NCBI GenBank assembly: GCA_026260175.1
Contig: JAKCWW010000080.1
Span: 113,641-177,640, forward strand
Length of the DNA stretch: 64,000 bases
Reading direction: 5' to 3'
From: Reticulitermes lucifugus
Lineage: Eukaryota > Arthropoda > Insecta > Blattodea > Rhinotermitidae
The translations under genes and the position numbers were made by a program. Position 1 is the stretch's first letter; each line of letters starts with the position of its first letter. A model generated the notes under the pieces. It did no database searches. It was not told the origin of the DNA and saw nothing but the letters and a program-made list of their open reading frames with translations. Below are positions 37,212-47,932 of this stretch, in pieces.

Positions 37212-37337
37212 TATTTTGAGTCCAGTTCTTACAGCGCTTGAGACTGCCCACAAGTTGACACCGGTTTGTCACGGTGGTAGCCCGTCACCATTGGTACTTA
37301 TGAGGAGAATCATAAATGTGTCTCTAGTAAATATTAT

Positions 37338-37545
37338 TTTGATGAAATCGTGGATTATTAGACGGATGGAACATGTAGTATGCAGGGCGTGATGATAGAT
37401 ACATACAAATTGTTATTCTAAAAATCTAAAAGAAATAATTATGTTGGAAAGCCTAGATGGGAGCAAAGTATTAACGTGGATGTGAATCAAAGAGGGCAAG
37501 AGGTTGAGTTGATTTGCCTGGTTCAGCATTTTAATTTAACCGTGA
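37338..37545 (+). pseudogene. Very decayed LINE 3' end
   Basis: Frames read 'LMKSWIIRRMEHVVCRA' near 37338-37390, then 'VGKPRWEQSINVDVNQRGQE' and 'VELICLVQHFN'. The order matches RRMRWAGHVAR, VGKP..RWEDNIKVDL and DWI.L.QD of the main LINE family, but with stops and shifts between blocks. Confidence 0.5.
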
Positions 37546-40500
37546 AATAGATGAATTTGAGAAACCGTTTCACAAAAGAAGTGCTTGCCACATTCAGCAC
37601 TTTCAAAACCACATGAATTTGAGAAATAAACTAACTAAAAATGAAAAGTTCCAAATACCTAATTAAGCGGCTGAGGAGGAAAAATGAAAGATGTTGGCAG
37701 CATACCTTATTGGCAAGTAAATATGCTGTAAATCTGGCACCAGTCAACAAAACTATCGCCTTCCTTAGAAGAGAGACTGAGGAAAACTCCAATAAATTTT
37801 ACAGAAGAGATTCTTTCTTGGAATCTAATGGTGGCTCATCTAGTCAAGAAACCTCCGTCCTTTATGGAATCATAATTCATTGCACTACTACATTTAATTA
37901 CTATCGAATCTATAAACTGGACTTAAGGAGGATTATATTTTCTGATGGCAATGGGTTAACTGTAAAACATGTGACGAAAAAGAACGCCAGAAAGAACAAA
38001 AAAACATAGGACCGCTTAGAGTTCTTACTACTACAAATATTACATAAAACGACATGAAATTCCGTAACTTTAAGGATTGCAAATCTTTGCCTAGCCCGAG
38101 GCTATATTGTGACCGATCTTGTCCACCCCTGATAAGAGAAACTTTATGTAACCCCAACCAACCTCCTTTTATAAGTATAAGAACGATAGATTCGCTTATA
38201 TCCACACCACAACATTCATAAGCCTATCAACAAACCTTGTTTTACTGCCAATGTCATTCATCTTGTTTCTTTTTCGTGCCCTTATTTGTTATCACTACTG
38301 TCATTTAGGTATGCGGGCGAAATAACAGAAGTAAATCACGAATTCAGCGTAGCAGATAGCCTGTATTGCTTTGGTTACTGTGTTCGGTTTGTAGCAGTAC
38401 TTGTAGTTTGAAGCTGACGACAAATGTTTTAGGATTCGTTCTGTTAACTCTTAGGCAATGTACCTTAAGGTATACGAGATTTAGGGTTCTCACAGCGGTA
38501 TTCATGAAGACCCACGTCTTCTGGTTTGTATCCTGCTGAATGGCAAATAGATCCCGATGTTTCGAAAGAACATACTGCCTCTTTCTTCGGTGTCAAAGAG
38601 TCCAGGAAGACAGCTTAAGGTACCGAATCTTATTCTATCCTAGACTAGCATCTATTAACAGCTTTCTGCTAGGAAACGTAACTAAAATTCGTAATTACAT
38701 TTTGTACACATATCATAGTGGGGTAGGGTCACGTTACAAACAAATAAGTAAGTCAGGGTGTCTATGAGTTTCGTAAAATTAAGAGTCAATTTTAACAACA
38801 CTTAAATTTCTGGTATTTATGCAGTTATTTCCTCAGAGTCAGAAAATCTAGAGAATTTTGTTTCTAATTTCTTTTATATTGCTGTAAATCATGGCGTCTT
38901 ACTGTGAGGAAACAACATGAAGTTAAGAACAATGAAAATAAAATGCTAAAGAAAATACTCGCTTATGTGATCCGCTAAAGGCTTATGACAGCGACTGATT
39001 TATTATAGGAATATTTTATTCAAACTTCTCCTCTGTTTAAGATGCTTCTCTCTTACGTACTTTTTCGGAAGTTGGCTAAGATCGTGTCATCACGTAACTG
39101 GATCATTTTCTACAGCAAAGAGAATTTTAAGTTCATAGAATGTAAAATATCTTACTTAATGTCTTCCAAACCTGATATTTAAAAAATGAAATATATGTTA
39201 TGGAAAATAATTTAATTGCATGATATGCCGCAAGATAGGCGGTTAACATTTTTTTTAAATTCAGAAATCTTTGCGTTAAAAACATGATTTTGTTTTAGCA
39301 AAGGGCTTCACAATACTAACATAATTATATTTATACAGCCGTACACAGCTTTGTTTCTTTATTGTTCATATATTGCGACACATTTTGTCTTATTTCTGTA
39401 CTGTATCGCATTATTTAACTTGATATTGCTGTAACCTCTTTGTTTAGAACAAGCACACATGTAAGAATTGTTTCACACCACTGAAATGCATGTTCAAAAT
39501 TCAACTCCAAAGTTTAAAAAGTTTTGTGGTCACGGTTTATACAGAAAAGCCTTCCATTGGCCCAGTTCTTTACATGCAGACTTACGTTCTGAAATGTCAG
39601 CGTGATATAATAATAATAATAATAATAATAATAGTGTAGAGGTATATTTTTCGGCAAGGAGACATTACTTTTTTTCCTTACACTATTTAATCTGGACTGA
39701 TTTTCACGTTATCTCTAAATGCTTACTAAATATTCATAACACTGAATACGGTCTCTTAAAGTAGTGTAAAGAACGCCGGAAAAGTAAGCAATGTCGCAAA
39801 ACGAACGCTTTTCTGTAAAAGCTTTATAACATAACAGGCCTACCAACTGAAACATGGGCTTTAATCCTTTAAAGACCAGCAATAACACAAACTACATTTA
39901 AATATTCAGGTCGTAAACATTTTCCGTCTCGGTTATGAAAACAAGTCAGTTAATGCTGTATTGGTAAGTAATCGCTTTTTGTTCTGAGATAAGTACAAAA
40001 TATATTAATAAATTATGTGGGCAGAATGTAAAATTCTTGAGCATTAAAAACCTGATGGTTTATAAAGTAACCGCTAGGCTTTCAAAGGTTAATGCTTTTT
40101 ATTGTGATGCTATCGTGTCAGATAGTTTCGTACGGCTTTAGTAGAAACCAAAATAAACGGACAAACATGTTAATATTTCGACATCCAGGCTTGAAATGAT
40201 TAGATTGAGATGGGTACAACAGGCATATATTTCAGTAGGCAGCCTGTTTACTGCCATAGGAAAGTTGCAAGAAAAGCAGTTCCAGTTTTCTTAAATACGA
40301 ATGTCGTCTATAAGAAATCCTCCATTTTGTGACGGAAGTTCTTCGATAAATTCCTTTTGCAAACATCTAGAGTCCATTAAGTGTAGTTTTAATAAAAGTA
40401 ATACGTAAAATATTAGGACAAAATCTGAAGGACCCAACAAGTCTAAGGTTTTATTAAGAGTCCACAACATAATGCTTTCACAGGAGGGAAATCTTTTAGA

Positions 40501-41177
40501 GTACAGAGTGGCCAACAGAATAATGCTTCGAAGAAATAGAGGGCATCCTTTTTTTTTTGACAGGAAACATACCTGTAATAGGTTACAGATGACTCTATCA
40601 TCGACTTGGCCCACTGAAACTAGCAGCTGCTCTAGCCGTGTGTGTTAAAGGAAGTCAGAATTATCATCGTTTCATTTGTTCGATAAATTATGTCCCTCTT
40701 CGTATCGGCAGACATTTACATTGTGTGCGGTGCATGTAGGAGTGAAAATTAATGACTGCTATCACCTCTAGTGTGATAGGCACAGCATTTACTGAAATTC
40801 ACGTACATGGACGTCGCCATGCATGTTAATAAAGAGGGAGGAAAATATAGTCGGGACTACAAATCAGAAGTTGATAATTATTATGACGATGGTGTTATAT
40901 GACAAAGTAGTTTTCGTAAGGCAATTAAACATGTAAACATGTTACAAATTAGTTACTTAAGACTAATAGTACTAACGTTGTCACATTGTACCCTTTTGTG
41001 GTGACTTGTTTTGATATCATTATCACGAAAATCTTTATTTGTTTCTACAGAATTTTCTTTAATTTATTAAGAATACAGATGACTTTTTAACGAAGAACAT
41101 TCCGCTGTGTTTCCGTAAGTGGCTAACTAATAATATCACTATCACAAACAACCATATCTATTGTAAAACAATATACC
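37546..41177. other. No recognised gene
   Basis: Mostly AT-rich. The 122-codon frame at 37641-38009 (+) and the 107-codon frame at 40291-40614 (-) are unrecognised. At about 38490-38570 'cacgtcttctggtttgta' and 'ccgatgtttcgaa' may be a degraded relative of the ACGTTTCGG foldback family. Confidence 0.45.
39607..39633. repeat. (TAA)n microsatellite
   Basis: About nine perfect TAA units. Confidence 0.95.
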
Positions 41178-41304
41178 GTTAACACTAAGCTACATGTTTC
41201 GGTCCAAAAGTCCGTCACCAGTATTTGCATAAAACATGAAGGGAAATAAAGTATGTTACTATAATACTTGTGTTTTTAATTTCTTCCTTCTGATAATCTT
41301 AGCC

Positions 41305-41610
41305 ATTCCCGGTAGCGCAGTTGGTTGAGGTACTGCGCTACAAGCCAGAAGGTCGCGGGTTCGATTCCCGAAGGTATCATTGGAATTTTTCATTGACATA
41401 ATCCTTTCGGTCGCACTATGGCCCTGGGGTTGACTCAGCCTCTTAACAGAAATAAGTACCAGGAATATTTCCTGGGAGGTAAGGCGGCCGGTGCTTAGGG
41501 CTGACAACCTTACCATCTTCATTCGCCGATTGTCTAGAAATCTGGGAGCCTCAAACTCCTGGATTCCTAAGGGCCTGTCCAGGCCTATAATGGCATTGCT
41601 TACCTTTACC
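41305..41610 (+). repeat. tRNA-headed SINE, family B, full length
   Basis: A complete head: A-box-like 'ggtagcgcagttggttgagg' (41311-41330) and B box 'gggttcgattcccg' (41357-41370), spaced as in a tRNA. The body shares 'ggtcgcactatggccctggg' and 'cctaagggcctgtccaggcc' with the copy at 23507-23765, and a tail 'ttgcttacctttacc' runs straight into the next SINE. RNA polymerase III transcription from the internal promoter would be expected for an active copy (family knowledge). Confidence 0.9.
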
Positions 41611-42365
41611 TTCCCGGTGGCCGCGCTGTCTAAACCGTGGGTCTGTGGTCGTGCGCCTGTTGGGATTGCGGGTCCGAATCCCGCCGGGGGCACAGATTTC
41701 TGTCTCTTCTGAGTGTTATGTGTTTTCAGATAGAGGTCTCTGCCATAGAATGATCTTTCGTCTAGAGCAGTGGTATTCAACTTGGGGTACGCATACCCCC
41801 GGTGTTACGCGAAGACACCTTAGTGGGTACGTAAAATTTAAAAAAATAAATATATTCATGATAAACACTGAATAATCAGGGCCAGATTTAGGGTTAGCCA
41901 CAAGAGACCCGGACGTAAGGACATGCAATTTGGGAACGCCATTTTCTCTCTCTCTCTCTGTCTCCTTTATGTTATTCTTATCTGAGCGGCTAGTTTCATT
42001 TTATTCCACATAGTGCATATAATTTTGCTTTGCTAAAATACCTTTGTTCCTTAATTAATTTTTATATGATAGACAATAATATACTTGTTACTTAATAGCT
42101 TTATTCTCCTTTTTCTCATTTAAAACTTGTTATTTAATACATTATTTTGGATGTCATTTATTTAAATTATTTTAGATTTAAGTTATAGACTATTATGCAC
42201 CAACAAATTTGGGGGTACAAAGTCGAAGAGAAATTATATCTGGGGCTACACGAACAAAAAAGGTTGAATATCACTGGTCTAGAAGAGCCCTAACCGGGTG
42301 TGCATGTGTCACTGAGTGTGATCAGGTGCAACAATGACTCTCTACACCTACAATGGTTAGGTAGA
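41611..42365 (+). repeat. SINE family A interrupted by a MITE
   Basis: The head 'ggtggccgcgctgtctaaac' and B box 'gggtccgaatcccg' (41670-41683) are followed by the family A body ('gatttctgtctcttctgag', 'agatagaggtctctgcc') until 41767, where a 509-bp element intervenes. The SINE resumes at 42277 ('gtctagaagagccctaaccg'), matching 'gtccagaggactcctaccga' of the copy at 49872. The 3' end beyond about 42330 is too diverged to fix precisely. Confidence 0.85.
41768..42276. mobile_element. Non-autonomous hAT-like MITE, 509 bp
   Basis: Begins CAGTGGTATTCAACTT and ends with the complement of CAGTGATATTCAACCT, giving 16-base terminal inverted repeats with 14 matches. It is flanked by 8-bp duplications of the host SINE: gtctagag (41760-41767) and gtctagaa (42277-42284), one difference. 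The 8-bp duplication and CAGTG...CACTG ends are typical of the hAT superfamily. The interior is AT-rich with no transposase. The subterminal 'ggggtacgcatacccc' is itself a palindrome, as seen in several hAT elements. Confidence 0.9.
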
Positions 42366-42552
42366 ACAGGTCAGAATAGGAAAGAAATTAAGAAGTGCTA
42401 TATTTATATTGACTGATATTATAATCTTGATTAGCCGAAGCTATTTTAATACAGGACATATATGTGACAATAATGCAATTTACTTTTTTATGTTTTTATA
42501 TACAGCCTGATAACTGCCGTTTAGTGCCGAAACATGTAGCTTATTTTTAACA

Positions 42553-45500
42553 GAATGTTGTTACACAGCAAATGTATTTGTGTTTGACAGTAATCTTATT
42601 AATTTCCCAAGTACAGACGACAGATATGCCATGAGCTTAAACGCGCTAATTAACCGTTGCCGATAGTGCCGTATATTTTGAAACATCAACTGTTTCACAG
42701 AATAATTTTCGTACATGAAATTTCAAGTTGTTCTAATATTAAGACGTGTTTGTGTCGGTTAGTTCACATGTCCTCTTTTCTCTGCAATATTGAAGACTCA
42801 GTCACAAGTGCAGTGACAGCAGCCTACTATCTGCTATGTGCCTAGCGCTCAATAGGTATAGTTTCAATCCGGTTTAGGCAGTATTTTTTGACAATTATTA
42901 CAAACTAAGTACATCAAGAGTCCACGTTTTGCTTTTATAGATTCGATAAGTAGCCGGTGCTAAATGTTCCTCCTTGTGAGCTACAGACAGACACCCAATC
43001 ACGCAGTAGTTATGTTCTGCAATATCGGGCCAAGTCAAATTTTGCACAAGTCGAAATTGACTATCCTACCTATGACCAATTATACCTATATGTATACAAA
43101 AGTCAGTCCTGTTTAAATCACAACTCCAACACACTGGAACCTGACAGGCAACAGCACAACGGCCCAGCAGTTTTCTTCCGACATCTTTTTGTTATTGCGC
43201 TGTCATGCGGCGAGCTCTTCAAAAAGTCATAATTTCAATTTTTTACTTTTTTGAAATTTTTAAATCTGAAATTGCCTAACTTGTAATTGCGCACGTGTGG
43301 CATGTCTTTATATTCTTTTATTAACTTATATCTGCATGAAAACAAAAATGATCCGAGGAGGTTTGCATCTAAACTTTTATTCAGGAAAACCCAGGTTTGA
43401 AGTCTGGTCGTCCTACCGGCGAGGTTGGCTGAATTTTACTTGATTTCTCTTAGTATTTCAAAAAAGCGCAGGAATAGGGAGAGCAAAAGTCGTTGCTCCA
43501 ACCTTCAAAACCCTAAGTCCTCACAATTCCATTCCAAGCGTTGAAGTAGTAAATCTCAGGTGCACCGAACCCCATCCAAGGAAATAGAATCTTTTGTGAA
43601 CCAAATTCAAAATAAATGTGCTGACCACAGATCTGTGAACCAAAGTCTTTCAATTGTTTTAAAACCGGATGAATATTTTTACTACAGAAACGGTATCCAA
43701 GTGCAATGAATTTTTCAAAAGTTACTGTTCGTGGGACAAGGATGTGTAAATAAAGATTATGATTTACCTCAATGTAATTCAAGTTGCGACTTGAGTAAAT
43801 GACCTGAGAAAATAATAGAAAGTGTGGGACAGTCGAAAAAAGAGACAGCATTTGAAAAATATCACAAAGGGCCCTTTTATTTGTTTATTATTTAACTAAC
43901 CAGTTAGTACTTTAAAGTACCCATATATAGCTTTGAATTTGAAACAGGAAGCGGCCACCGCGTATTCCAATACAGTGTTTTTCCTTTTTCGCCACACCGA
44001 ATACGGCGGCTTTATCGCAGAAGAAGTCTGCATCCTCCGGGATATCCCGTGAAGTTATGGTGATAGTGAAAGAGATAAAAGGGAAACATATACAAAGATA
44101 TTTGCATGGAAAGTCTAAAAAAATTCTTGTAAAAACTAAGTTTCACAAAAGCCTGTCTACGGGCCAATATTTAAAGCCATCGTCTTCCGAATCCGATTCT
44201 AGAATAGCATTCCTTCAACCACGGCCTTGCGTAACAGGCTGTGGCGAAGACAATAATGGACTTCTGGATTTAAAAATTTGAGGTTCTCACGGCGTCGTTG
44301 GTAGAGATCCAGAGTTTCTGAATTTTACGTGGTGTCGACTGTTAAAGACTTTGGATTCCATAAAAGACGGCGGCACTTCTTGAGCAGACAAATAATTTTG
44401 CAAAAAGAACTATGCTATTTGTCAAACATCTATCGTTTCTGCTCAGTAAAACTCTCCAAAAGAATAGTTGGTGTAGACAAATAGCCAAATGGGCCGTCAG
44501 TCATAAATATATTCTCAGATAATATATTTGATTGTCCGAAACGTGCTACATGCTTCTTCTGAATAAATCAGGATTGGGGAAAATGGTGGCCTTTTTTAAA
44601 CACGGCAAATGATATTCTCTTTCCACAAGTGATGGGGAATTCCTAGGCTAGCCAAAAACTCTTACCGTCTCAAAAAGGGCCTAGACTACTCAGTTTGGTT
44701 AGTTAGTTTGTATGAACAGTCCTTCGATAGGAGAGTGATATCATAAGCTTAACTGAAGAAAGGACAGCCATCTGAAGACTTGCCTGAAGAATCTCCGGAA
44801 TTAAAAACCAAACACACTGATTTACCACATGCTGAACTTTGAAGCAAGCACCTAAAAAGCAAGTTCCACTATCAGCCACTGGATCGTTGCGTCTCTTCTA
44901 AGAGCAATGATCATTAAATGAATCTTTCTTCCAATTAAGTATCTGTGTCTGATGCCAAGCATAGAGAAGGCTGGCGCTTCCTAGCATATAGTTCTTTTCT
45001 TTCTTGTCTTTTTTTTACAAATTATAGATACAATCATACAAAATAAATTACAGACACACTATGTAGAGACACGGGCACAGTGTCTGTCAGGCATTTCAAA
45101 AGTAAGGAATAGAGAAGGCCACATTTGTTATACTGATTCCCAAAATGTCGAGTAATGCATAAAAAAACCAGACGATGAAATCCTCTGTTAAAAAAGAACG
45201 AGTTAGGTGGAGGAAAGATGACTGTGAAGGCAGGAATTACGACAGGAATATTTATTTTTGTTTCACAGTTATACATATGAATACGATTGCTTCCTATATT
45301 TAAAAAAATACACTAATATTACTGTACTTGCAAAGAAAAGCAATACAAGAAGGGATGGAAGATATAGCATGCTGGGATGTCTCTATGTGTTTTGAGACTG
45401 GCGCAAGAAATGACGGGCCAGAGACTTATTGTGTTGTCTTGATAATAACTTGCATTTGATTCGGTTCGTAGGAAATGCTAATGAAGTTCTAAATACTGCT

Positions 45501-45815
45501 ACAGCGACAGTAATTATTATGGGACTACATTCTAAAGTGGCGTTAGGATAGCGCGCGAGTATTAAGACGTCGCAGTAAATCCAGTGTGAAAAACATGGAC
45601 TGGCACATTGGCTATCAGCACGGCTTTCAAACGTTTAGGAAGGAGAAGCTGGTGTGCGGGAGCCAGAACTGCCTGAACAAACAGCATAGCACAGTGGCAA
45701 TATAAATAACTTATTGTACTTGAATGAATGGTCAAGAAATATCCTGCTGTATTGGCCCGTAAATTTAAGTAGTGTAATTGCAAAGGTATTATACCCAGCA
45801 AGTACAGTGCAGTAT
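42553..45815. other. No recognised gene
   Basis: No recognised gene or repeat. Frames at 42957-43232 (+) and 43513-43851 (-, 112 codons) match nothing I know. 'ccaccgcgtattcc' and 'gaatacggcggc' near 43955-44010 form a weak inverted pair. Confidence 0.5.
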
Positions 45816-45848
45816 GCATATTCATACTCATACTCATATTCATATTCA
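45816..45848. repeat. (CATACT/CATATT)n hexanucleotide repeat
   Basis: Five to six units of catatt or catact in tandem, ending 24 bases before the foldback arm at 45872. Read in the minus frame it gives alternating Glu-Tyr. Confidence 0.9.
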
Positions 45849-45871
45849 CGTACTTTGAATTTCCATTCTTT

Positions 45872-46060
45872 ACCGACGTTTCGTGTCAAGGTATCGGGAC
45901 CATCTTCTTGGACTTCTTGACCCTTGAAGATGGGACCGATACGTCGTCCCGAAACTTCGGTACACAATTATCACACGACGCCGCGTAATATCCTAGAAGA
46001 GGGCAGATCCCATCAACATCGCAGCGGAAGCCTGAAATTAAGGTTTTCAAACGAGTTTCC
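45872..46060 (+). mobile_element. Foldback-family copy 1 (hairpin plus flank)
   Basis: A hairpin with 40-base arms (45872-45911 and 45922-45961): left 'accgacgtttcgtgtcaagg', right ending 'cgtcccgaaacttcggt', with several mismatches. The flank to 46060 (acacgacgccgcgtaatatc, agaagagggcagatccc) is homologous, inverted, to the left flank of copy 2 and to the outer arm of the element at 10080-10280. On the minus strand the flank and arm read 'GYYAASCDNCVPKFRDDVSV' then 'PSSRVKK', a peptide pattern I associate with dispersed cockroach repeats. Confidence 0.7.
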
Positions 46061-46189
46061 AATTTTACAATTTTATAAAGCACAGTTTGCTCTGTCAAAC
46101 CAATTATATATAAGAAAAGGTTTAAAGGTTAAAATGGTTAAATGTTAAAACATTCTTGAAATGTATTGTATTTTGAAGTAGTAGACGAA

Positions 46190-46382
46190 GATGGGGCTTG
46201 ATTTCTGGCTACCGCCGCGATGTTTATGAAATCTGTGGTATTTTGGGTAATTACACGGCGTCGTGTGGTAATTATTTACCGACGTTTCGGGACAACGTAT
46301 CGGTCCCATCTTCACGGGTCAAGATTCCTCTTGGAATCTTGAACCGTGAAGATGAGACCGATACGTTGTCCCGAAACGTCGG
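46190..46382 (-). mobile_element. Foldback-family copy 2 with near-perfect 50-bp hairpin
   Basis: Arms 46279-46328 and 46333-46382 are 50 bases each around a 4-base loop (tctt) and differ at only two positions. The left flank (46190-46278, with 'acacggcgtcgtgtggtaat') is the inverted counterpart of the flank of copy 1. On + it reads 'GNYTASCGNYLPTFRDNVSV' then 'PSSRVK', parallel to the peptide on the other strand of copy 1. Arms this similar next to a diverged neighbour suggest recent formation or homogenisation. No protein for movement is encoded. Confidence 0.8.
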
Positions 46383-46793
46383 AAGATGGGGCATTCATTT
46401 ACCCTAACAATTTCTGCCTTTCCGCCAATAACGTAGCAGTATGAGTTCTCTTACTGGTTCAATATATTATGACCAGCTATATTATTTAATAATTAATAGA
46501 TTAGATTATATTGCTAAAAACTTCAATTTCACTTCGAAGAGATAAAAGTGAAAAAGAGGAACGTTTGTCCAATCAGAAAGTGGATCGAAGTACACAAATA
46601 ATTGCGCCTATAAATAAGACTAACTAATAGATGATGACCATATATTTGGTCTGCAGTAATGATATCCAAACAGTTGGGATGACACGAGATCCGAATATGT
46701 TTTGTCATATGACGATTGCTTGTATTAAGTACAAGGTTCCTTCAATGTCGTGATCAGCTTTATATCGGAACTATATGATGTTAGAAGTAGACA

Positions 46794-47070
46794 TAGGCGG
46801 GATATCTCAGTCAATGTAGTGACTAAGCTGCGGACTGGAAAGTATAGGATTCATTGTTATATTCCCGGCAAGATTAAGAGACTTATCTCGTTACTAAAGC
46901 ATCCATACCGGGTCCGGGGTGCATCCAATTTCCTATTTGAGTACCGGGGCTCCTTCTTCATGAGAATCCGGGGTGTAAAGGTGATCACCTACCTTAATCT
47001 GGTCCCGAGAGAGAAAATAAGAGGAGATATACCACAAATTCTCCCCGTGACTTCATGGTGTAATCAGGCG
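46794..47070 (+). repeat. tRNA-headed SINE, family C
   Basis: Head 'gcgggatatctcagtcaatg' then 'tagtgactaagctgcgg', aligning with 'cggggtagctcagtcggtat' and 'agtgactaggctgc' of the copy at 61831. The body has 'gtaaaggtgatcacctacc' and 'ccgtgacttcatggtgt', the family C 3' landmarks. The B box is degraded. Confidence 0.7.
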
Positions 47071-47695
47071 AAAAATATATATTTTATTCTACCTCTGGTA
47101 AGAATGACGTGAGAATACTACAATCTTTTCTAAATATTCTTACCAACGAACATGAATTCTAAAATTAAATTCATGCTGATAATAAATTGCAGCCACAAAA
47201 TTTGTTTGTATGCAAGAGAAAGTTGAAAGAAAACGCTGGAATGTACAAGGAAAACATGAAGATGAAGACAAAAGGAATATAAAGAGGAACAACTTCTAAG
47301 ATATGTATTCGGAAGGAATATCCAGTCACGTGGAAAACTCTTATGACAGAAACCTCTGAACCGTATAACAACTTTCAGGATTGCAACGGATGCTCTTTTT
47401 TGGTAAAATTGCACAGGGATTTTCTATGGAATTGCGTTTCAATATCGAATAGCTCTAAGGATATGAGTCTCTTACATTTATCAGTTAAGTAATAAACTTC
47501 AATTTCAAAGGCTGTATACTACTTTTCTTGAGTCACATATCTTTCCTGGGTGTTCACACTTTTCTTTACACAAATGTTTGCAATTGACAGAAATCAGGTT
47601 ATTATAGTATCAACAAAATTAAGATCAATTCTTTGCCACTAGAAATTTCATGATATACGTCTGCTCTGAATGCCTTCTTATATCTAGTATTTTTA
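47071..47695. other. No recognised feature
   Basis: AT-rich DNA between a SINE and a LINE tail; the overlapping minus-strand frames at 47130-47414 are unrecognised. Confidence 0.5.
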
Positions 47696-47932
47696 CATAA
47701 CTAACTAACTCCATGGAGCGAAGTCCTTCTTGAGAATCCAACAGGTCCTCAGCTAGTCAAGATATTCCCCGCATTTTATGAAACCCGAAGGTTCATTACC
47801 GCATTCACAAGAGCCCGCCATTTGTCCCTATCCTGAGCCAGATAAATCTAGTCTATGCTCCCCCATCCCACTTCTTGAAGGTCCATTTTAATATTATCCT
47901 CCCATCTACGCCTGGGAGTATTTTTACATGCA
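47696..47932 (-). pseudogene. LINE 3' end, relatively well preserved
   Basis: On the minus strand: '[20 protein letters not shown]', a stop, then '[20 protein letters not shown]', 'RVS', and a tail ending 'SRRTSLHGVS'. This is the clearest copy of the DWI.LAQDR.QWR.LVN...NLRV end of the main LINE family. Homology stops sharply at about 47932, consistent with 5' truncation at insertion. Confidence 0.85.

Larger units (their letters stand above)
41178..42552. mobile_element. Composite nested element bounded by inverted motifs
   Basis: The left end (gttaacactaagctacatg, then tttcgg, 41179-41202) and the complement of the right end (gttaaaaataagctacatg, then tttcgg, 42526-42549) match with 'aagctacatgtttcgg' exact on both sides, and weaker similarity continues inward for some 30 bases. 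Between them lie a family B SINE, a family A SINE and a hAT-like MITE inserted into the latter. Either an older inverted-repeat element took up later insertions, or two copies of one dispersed motif flank the cluster by chance. No transposase is encoded. Confidence 0.4.

Noticed and set aside
37641-38009. 122-codon frame on +, with 'RRIIFSD' like a DDE transposase motif
   Set aside because: The motif stands alone; no other transposase block precedes or follows in any frame.
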